From: CAJCIY01 sp036379355
Lineage (GTDB): Bacteria; Actinomycetota; Actinomycetes; Mycobacteriales; CAJCIY01
DNA: 30,537 nucleotides
Direction of reading: 5' to 3'
NCBI GenBank assembly: GCA_036379355.1
Contig: DASVGV010000103.1
Span: forward strand, 1-30,537
Under the pieces are notes generated by a model. That model saw nothing but the letters and a program-made list of their open reading frames with translations. It made no database searches and was not told the DNA's origin. The position numbers were made by a program, and so were the translations under genes. Below are positions 25,735 to 30,537 of this stretch, in pieces. Numbering within the stretch: position 1 is the first letter of the stretch; each line of letters opens with the position of its first letter.

Positions 25735-28569
25735 TCATCCGCCCGGTACGTAGCCGACGACATCGAGCGCCACGTCCATCGGTGAGCCGGCGCTGTCGAT
25801 GTCGAGCTGCCCGTTCGTCCCGACCTTGACGATGGCGAAGTTCGCGACGTCGGCCGTCGGGCTCACGTAGTTCACCGTGCTGACGTTCGGTAGCGACTGG
25901 CCGGCCGGGTACAGGCGCAGGTTGCCCTGGCCGGTGCTGCTCGCCGCGTGGATCGCGGTCACGCTGACGAGGACCGCGGCCGCGTTCGCCGGCACGCCGC
26001 CGCCCGTCACGGTGACGGCGTACGGCGTGTTCGCCGCCAGCGGCGACGGCAGTCCCTGCGCCGGCGCGCCGTTCAGCCCACGGGTGTCGAGCACCCGTAC
26101 CGGGGCCGCCGGGACCACCGCGCTGGTGTCGGTGTAGTAGCCGGCGACGTCGATGAGGACGTTGACCGGCGACCCGGCCGTGTAGACGTCGATCTTGCCG
26201 TCGGCCGGCAGCTGGACGATGTCGAACACCGCCTTGTCCACGCCGGGGATGTAGTTGACGTTGCTGGCGTTGGGCGGCGTGCCGTTCGCGCCGGCATCCG
26301 GGTAGACGCGCAGGTTGCCGCCACCCGTCGGGCCGACCGCGGTCACGTTGATCGCGACCGCCGTCGCCGTCGCCGGTACGCCGGCCGTGCCGGCCACCTG
26401 GAACGACGCGCTCGTTCCCGCCGCGATCGGACCGGTCGTCCCGCCCTGCCCGCTGCGGGTGTCGACGATGCGGGTCGGACCGACGCCGGTGAACCCGGAC
26501 GTGTAGTAGCCGACCGCGTCGATCGCGACGTTGGCCGCCGACCCGGCCGACACCAGGGTGAAGGCATTGCACGTCGCCGCGTTCGGGACGACCACGAAGT
26601 TCGCGACGGTCGCCCCGGGCTGGTAGTTCACCAGCGACGACGTCCCGGCCGGGGCGCCGCAGCCCGGCGTCAGCCGGAGGTTGCCGGGGCCGGCCGGACC
26701 GATCGCCGTCACGTTGAACGCGTACGCCTTCTGGCCGGTGGGCAGGCCGGTGCCGCCGATCGAGAACGTGTACGACTGCCCCGGCTGCAGGGCGCCGGAG
26801 TTGACGCCGCCGGTGCCGTCACGGGTGTCGACCACCCGGAACGGGCTGATCGGCACGTACGGGGTCGTCCCGACCGGCATGGTGAGCAGGGACGACCACA
26901 TCGGCGCGCCGAGGCCGCTCACCGGATCCCAGCCCGGGCCCGCCGAGAACGCGCCGTTGCTGCCGGAGGTGACGTCCATGAAGGCCGTGGCCGGCGCCTG
27001 GTAGAGCAGCGTGTGGATGTCGCCGAGCCCCGCGGTCGCCCCGCGGGCGGCGAGAACCGCCGCCATCGCCGAGGCGGCCAGCGGCGTGGCCAGGCTCGTC
27101 CCGCCGTTCGGCCCGCACTGGCCGCCACACCCGCCCGTCGCCGCCGGGTTGCTGTCATAGGTGTCGAGCCCCGACGCCGGGTCGCCGTCCATCGCGAGGT
27201 CCGGGACGCCGCGCATCGCGTTCGTCACCGCGCTGTCCTGGTACGCCGGGCGCGAGAAGATCGCGCTGTACCCCCCACCGGTGCAGCCGCCGTTGCTCTG
27301 GCTCGCGCAGGCGTTCGCGCAGGCGGTGCCGGCAGTCGTACAACCCCAGGCGGTCTGCGTCGTGCTGCTGCCGCCGGTCTGCACGTTGGTGCCGCCGACC
27401 GAGACGACGGTCGGCAGGGCGGCCGGCACGTCGACGGTGTTCTGACCGGGATGGTCGTTGGGGCAGTCGATCGAGCCGTTGTCGCCGCTCGGAGCGAACA
27501 TGGTCACGCCGGCAGCGATCAGGTTGTTGATCGCGTCCTGGTCCGCCTGCAGCGTCTGGTCGGTCAGACCACCGGGATAGGCGTCGGCCTCGCAGTTCCC
27601 GTACGACGTGGAGAGCGTGAGGATGTGGTAACGCCCGGCCTCCTGGGCCACCTGGTTGATCGCGTCCGCCTGGCCGGTCGCCAGGCTGTTCGAGGTGAAG
27701 TACGCCCGCTGCCGCAGGCTCGGCGCCATGGTCGCGATCGACTCCTGGTCGAGGGCCACCTCGCCCGAGCCGGAGAAGTCGGTGTTGCCGCCGTCGACGG
27801 TCACGCGCGTGTACCCGCCGCTCGTCACGGGGTTGTAGCTCGCGGAGCCGTACGTCTTGTTCTGCTGGGTGAAGGTCGCGAGGTCGCCGTCGTTCCAGTC
27901 GCTGAACTGGAGGGTCGCGACCGTGGGCGACGTGGCGGTGGGCGGAGTCTGCGACGCGGGCACCCCGTAGACGCGCTGGAACTCGGCCTGCGACAGCGTC
28001 CCGTCGGCGGTGTTGCGGGGCCGGCTCGCCTGCGGCAGGTACGCCGGCCGGGTCTCGTCGCCGCCGGCCGCGACGAGCACGAGCGGCTGCAGGGAGGCGG
28101 GCAGGGTGGGGAGCGCCTGCGCGGTCGGCAGGTTGGGGTGGTTCTCGCGGGCGCTGCCGAACAGCGACCGGACGAGGTCAGGCGTCCCGGCGACCGTCAC
28201 GCTCGTGTCCGTCGTGGCGATCAGCGTCAGCCCAAGGTGCTGGGCGATGCTCGCGACCTGCCCGGCGCGGTCGGGCCCGGCCAGGGCTTCCAGCCGCTGC
28301 GCCTGGCGCTGCGCCGCCGGCACCGTGGGCGCGATCCGGGCGAGCTCGGCCAGGCCCGCCTGGTCCCGCGGCTTCAGCTCCAGCTGCACCTGCTGGAACC
28401 CCGCGGGTACCGCGTCGCGCGCGTTGTAGAGCGGTGGCAGCGGCGGCGCGGTCGCCGCATGGGCCGCCGGCGCGAGCGCCGGCACGAGGCCGGCCACGGT
28501 GAGCGCGGCGACCGCCGCGGCGAGCAGGCCGTACCGGCGGCGGCCGGTCCGGACGGGGGCGAGCGGCAT
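25735..28569 (-). CDS. Large S53 (sedolisin-type) secreted protease with three VDTR-type C-terminal repeats
   Basis: A 944-residue exported protease. Signal peptide about 1-39 (GRRRYG, hydrophobic core, AHAAT). Pro-domain about 55-185. The catalytic domain holds E270 and D274 (EVALD), D363 (SGDNG) and S492 (GGTSLATP), with a calcium site near D532 and D548. Residues 565-944 form three tandem beta-rich repeats of about 115-120 residues: each starts (F/T/V)R(V/I)(V/L)DTR (577-583, 699-705, 824-830) and ends (D)VxGY (about 689, 811 and 940). Conserved inner motifs are NLRLTP/NLRVYP/NLRLYP, with VNY later. Ten cysteines in the mature part suggest disulfides. ATG with AAGGG seven bases upstream. 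It is a paralogue of the shorter S53 gene, diverging from the AccA gene. The repeats may bind surface or polymer, but this is not established here. Confidence 0.93.
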   Translation of the reverse strand: MPLAPVRTGRRRYGLLAAAVAALTVAGLVPALAPAAHAATAPPLPPLYNARDAVPAGFQQVQLELKPRDQAGLAELARIAPTVPAAQRQAQRLEALAGPDRAGQVASIAQHLGLTLIATTDTSVTVAGTPDLVRSLFGSARENHPNLPTAQALPTLPASLQPLVLVAAGGDETRPAYLPQASRPRNTADGTLSQAEFQRVYGVPASQTPPTATSPTVATLQFSDWNDGDLATFTQQNKTYGSASYNPVTSGGYTRVTVDGGNTDFSGSGEVALDQESIATMAPSLRQRAYFTSNSLATGQADAINQVAQEAGRYHILTLSTSYGNCEADAYPGGLTDQTLQADQDAINNLIAAGVTMFAPSGDNGSIDCPNDHPGQNTVDVPAALPTVVSVGGTNVQTGGSSTTQTAWGCTTAGTACANACASQSNGGCTGGGYSAIFSRPAYQDSAVTNAMRGVPDLAMDGDPASGLDTYDSNPAATGGCGGQCGPNGGTSLATPLAASAMAAVLAARGATAGLGDIHTLLYQAPATAFMDVTSGSNGAFSAGPGWDPVSGLGAPMWSSLLTMPVGTTPYVPISPFRVVDTRDGTGGVNSGALQPGQSYTFSIGGTGLPTGQKAYAFNVTAIGPAGPGNLRLTPGCGAPAGTSSLVNYQPGATVANFVVVPNAATCNAFTLVSAGSAANVAIDAVGYYTSGFTGVGPTRIVDTRSGQGGTTGPIAAGTSASFQVAGTAGVPATATAVAINVTAVGPTGGGNLRVYPDAGANGTPPNASNVNYIPGVDKAVFDIVQLPADGKIDVYTAGSPVNVLIDVAGYYTDTSAVVPAAPVRVLDTRGLNGAPAQGLPSPLAANTPYAVTVTGGGVPANAAAVLVSVTAIHAASSTGQGNLRLYPAGQSLPNVSTVNYVSPTADVANFAIVKVGTNGQLDIDSAGSPMDVALDVVGYVPGG

Positions 28570-28622
28570 GGACGGCCCTTCGCGCGGGGAGGTGGGGTGG
28601 GCCGAAACCTAGTAGCCGGCGG

Positions 28623-28636
28623 ATGGCCGCGGCCAT
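28623..28636. promoter_or_regulatory. Perfect 14-bp palindrome in accA/S53 divergent region
   Basis: ATGGCCGCGGCCAT is self-complementary. It lies in the 145-bp gap between the divergent S53 and carboxylase genes, 34 bases upstream of the candidate accA -10 box. It may be an operator or simply a GC-rich palindrome. Confidence 0.35.
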
Positions 28637-28669
28637 GACACGCCCTGACCAGGCGCCGACCCGCCTCGA

Positions 28670-28675
28670 TACGAT
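28670..28675 (+). promoter_or_regulatory. Candidate -10 box for the AccA gene
   Basis: TACGAT fits TANNNT and lies 39 bases upstream of the GTG start. CTGACC (28645-28650) could be a -35, with a long 19-base spacer. Confidence 0.4.
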
Positions 28676-28714
28676 CGCAGGCGCCCCAGAGCGCCGACCG
28701 ATGGAGAGTCCTGC

Positions 28715-30478
28715 GTGCGCAAGGTCCTGATCGCCAACCGCGGCGAGATCGCCGTCCGCGTCGCCCGCGCCTGCAAGGACGCCGGCTACGGCAGCGTCGC
28801 CGTCTACGCCGACCCGGACCGCGACGCCCCGCACGTCCGCGCCGCCGACGAGGCGTTCGCCCTCGGCGGGAACACGCCCGGGGAGTCGTACCTCGACATC
28901 GGCAAGATCCTCGCCGCGTGCGAGCAGTCCGGCGCCGACGCGGTCCACCCGGGTTACGGGTTCCTCTCGGAGAACGCCGAGTTCGCGCAGGCCGTCCTCG
29001 ACGCGGGGCTCGTCTGGATCGGGCCGCCACCGGAGGCGATCGCCGCCCTCGGCGACAAGACGACTGCCCGGCACATCGCGCTCAAGATCGGCGCGCCGCT
29101 GACGCCCGGCACCCCCGACCCGGTCGGCGGCGTCGACGAGGTGCTCGCGTTCGCCGACGAGTACGGCGTCCCGGTCGCGATCAAGGCCGCGTTCGGCGGC
29201 GGCGGGCGCGGGCTGAAGATCGCCCGTACCCGCGAGGAGATCCCCGAGCTGTTCGACTCCGCCGTCCGCGAGGCGGTCGCCGCGTTCGGCCGCGGGGAGT
29301 GCTTCGTCGAGCGCTACCTCGACAAGCCGCGGCACGTCGAGACGCAGATCCTGGCCGACACCCACGGCAACGTCGTCGTCGTCTCGACCCGTGACTGCTC
29401 GCTCCAGCGGCGCTACCAGAAGGTCGTCGAGGAGGCCCCCGCCCCGTTCCTGACCGACAAGCAGCTGGCCGAGCTCTACGAGGCCAGCAAGAAGATCTGC
29501 CGGGAGGCCGGGTACGTCGGCGCCGGCACCTGCGAGTTCCTCGTCGGCCAGGACGGGCTCATCTCGTTCCTCGAGGTGAACACCCGCCTCCAGGTGGAAC
29601 ACCCTGTGACGGAAGAGGTTTCGGGCATCGACCTCGTCCGCGAGCAGTTCCGCATCGCCGAGGGCGAGGAGCTCGGCTACGGCGACCCCGAGCTGCGGGG
29701 GCACGCGTTCGAGTTCCGCATCAACGGCGAGGACGCGGGTCGCGGCTTCCTGCCGGCGCCCGGCACGGTGACGAAGTTCGTCGCGCCGGAGGGCCCCGGC
29801 GTGCGCGTCGACTCCGGGGTCGAGGCCGGCAGCGTCATCGGCGGCGCGTTCGACTCGATGCTGTGCAAGCTGATCGTCACGGGCGCGACACGCCAGCAGG
29901 CGCTGGAACGGTCGCGGCGCGCGCTCGACGAGTTCGTCGTCGAGGGGATGGCGACGATCCTGCCGTTCCACCGCAAGGTCGTCCGCGACCCCGCCTTCGC
30001 GCCCGCTGATCCCGAGAAGCCGTTCACGACCCACAACCGATGGATCGAGACCGAGTTCGACAACGACATTCCGCCGTACGAGGGCAGCGGCGAGGAGGGC
30101 GGCGAGGCCGAGCCGCGCGAGACGGTGGTGGTCGAGGTCGGCGGCCGCCGGCTCGAGGTGACCCTGCCCGGCGGCCTCGGCGCGGGAGTCGTCAGCAGCG
30201 GCGGGGGTGCGACGAAGAAGGCGCGCAAGGCCGGCCGCAAGAAGGCCGCGGCGGCGGCGTCCGGCGACTCGCTGACCGCGCCCATGCAGGGCACCGTCGT
30301 GAAGGTGGCCGTCGAGGACGGCGCGACGGTGGCGGCCGGCGACCTGGTCGTCGTGATCGAGGCGATGAAGATGGAGCAGCCGCTCACCGCGCACAAGGCC
30401 GGCACCGTGACCGGCCTGGCCGCCGAGGTCGGCGCCACCGTGCCGAGCGGCACGGTCCTGCTCGAGATCAAGGACTGA
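28715..30478 (+). CDS. accA: Acyl-CoA carboxylase alpha subunit: biotin carboxylase plus biotin carrier
   Basis: A 587-residue protein combining ATP-dependent biotin carboxylation and the biotin carrier. The N-terminal part has LIANRGEIAVRVARA (5-19) and HPGYGFLSENAEFA. The ATP-grasp has GGGGRGLKIA, HVETQIL and EVNTRLQVEHPVTEEV. A flexible Ala/Lys/Gly-rich linker (about 490-520) leads to the C-terminal carrier domain with EAMKM and biotinylated Lys552. Length and build fit the AccA3/AccA2 type that serves several carboxyltransferases. GTG start with GGAGAG seven bases upstream. It should be biotinylated by BirA (19723-20460) and pair with AccD-AccE (20506-22337), although it is separated from them by the S53-PAP2 block. 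Confidence 0.97.
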   Translation: MRKVLIANRGEIAVRVARACKDAGYGSVAVYADPDRDAPHVRAADEAFALGGNTPGESYLDIGKILAACEQSGADAVHPGYGFLSENAEFAQAVLDAGLVWIGPPPEAIAALGDKTTARHIALKIGAPLTPGTPDPVGGVDEVLAFADEYGVPVAIKAAFGGGGRGLKIARTREEIPELFDSAVREAVAAFGRGECFVERYLDKPRHVETQILADTHGNVVVVSTRDCSLQRRYQKVVEEAPAPFLTDKQLAELYEASKKICREAGYVGAGTCEFLVGQDGLISFLEVNTRLQVEHPVTEEVSGIDLVREQFRIAEGEELGYGDPELRGHAFEFRINGEDAGRGFLPAPGTVTKFVAPEGPGVRVDSGVEAGSVIGGAFDSMLCKLIVTGATRQQALERSRRALDEFVVEGMATILPFHRKVVRDPAFAPADPEKPFTTHNRWIETEFDNDIPPYEGSGEEGGEAEPRETVVVEVGGRRLEVTLPGGLGAGVVSSGGGATKKARKAGRKKAAAAASGDSLTAPMQGTVVKVAVEDGATVAAGDLVVVIEAMKMEQPLTAHKAGTVTGLAAEVGATVPSGTVLLEIKD

Positions 30479-30537
30479 CGCCGCGCCTCCGCGCCGCCGC
30501 GGGCGCCCGACCGGAGTCGATCGCCCGTCGCCGGTAG
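30479..30537. other. GC-rich tail downstream of accA, no feature
   Basis: Fifty-nine bases between the AccA stop and the window end. GCGCC and CCGCGGGCGCC runs could form a stem, but no clear terminator or gene start is visible. Confidence 0.4.

Overview
The window is a chromosomal segment of a very high-GC actinobacterium. This is supported by GTG starts, probable leaderless mRNAs, an AccD/AccE/biotinylated-AccA carboxylase set, a protein O-mannosyltransferase divergent from rsmI, and a birA-PH protein block divergent from accD. Both of these layouts resemble mycobacteria and relatives. I cannot fix the family or genus. Gene density is high, with 22 protein genes (one cut by the window edge), no gap over 300 bases, and no rRNA, tRNA, CRISPR array or transposase seen.

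Layout. 1-2922: rsmI (partial, minus) diverges from pmt, which is followed after 1 base by a DtxR-type metal regulator. 2923-6741: a secreted alpha/beta hydrolase and an unusual MFS transporter (both minus). 6742-11144: metH and an HPP-type membrane protein (both minus). 11197-14693: a two-domain FAD/Fe-S 2-hydroxyacid dehydrogenase, then two small CsbD-type stress proteins (plus). 14857-19636: a tightly packed minus-strand operon with PH-domain protein, haloalkane dehalogenase-like hydrolase, HMG-CoA lyase-like enzyme, crotonase and AGPS-like flavoprotein. This looks like a short-chain acyl-CoA or branched-carbon catabolic unit. 19723-23187: birA (minus) diverges from accD-accE, a small conserved protein and a second PH-domain protein. 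23194-28569: two S53 (sedolisin) proteases flank a PAP2-type membrane phosphatase (all minus). 28715-30478: the biotin carboxylase/BCCP subunit. The carboxylase parts and their biotin ligase therefore lie within 11 kb, but a 5.4-kb secreted-protease block splits accDE from accA.

The least explained signal is a non-coding 57-bp element present three times, at 430-486 (inverted), 14769-14825 and 19661-19717. All three copies are exactly 57 bp. They begin CGAGATG and end TGCCACATCTCG (one mismatch in one reading of the ends), and carry a third TCTCG half-site at the same internal offset (21-27). The 5' arm could pair with either the middle or the 3' arm. Other points of interest are a three-fold VDTR repeat tail on a sedolisin, a Val at the AccD acyl-CoA specificity position, a large extracytoplasmic insert in the MFS protein, and a DtxR protein lacking the usual Cys ligand.
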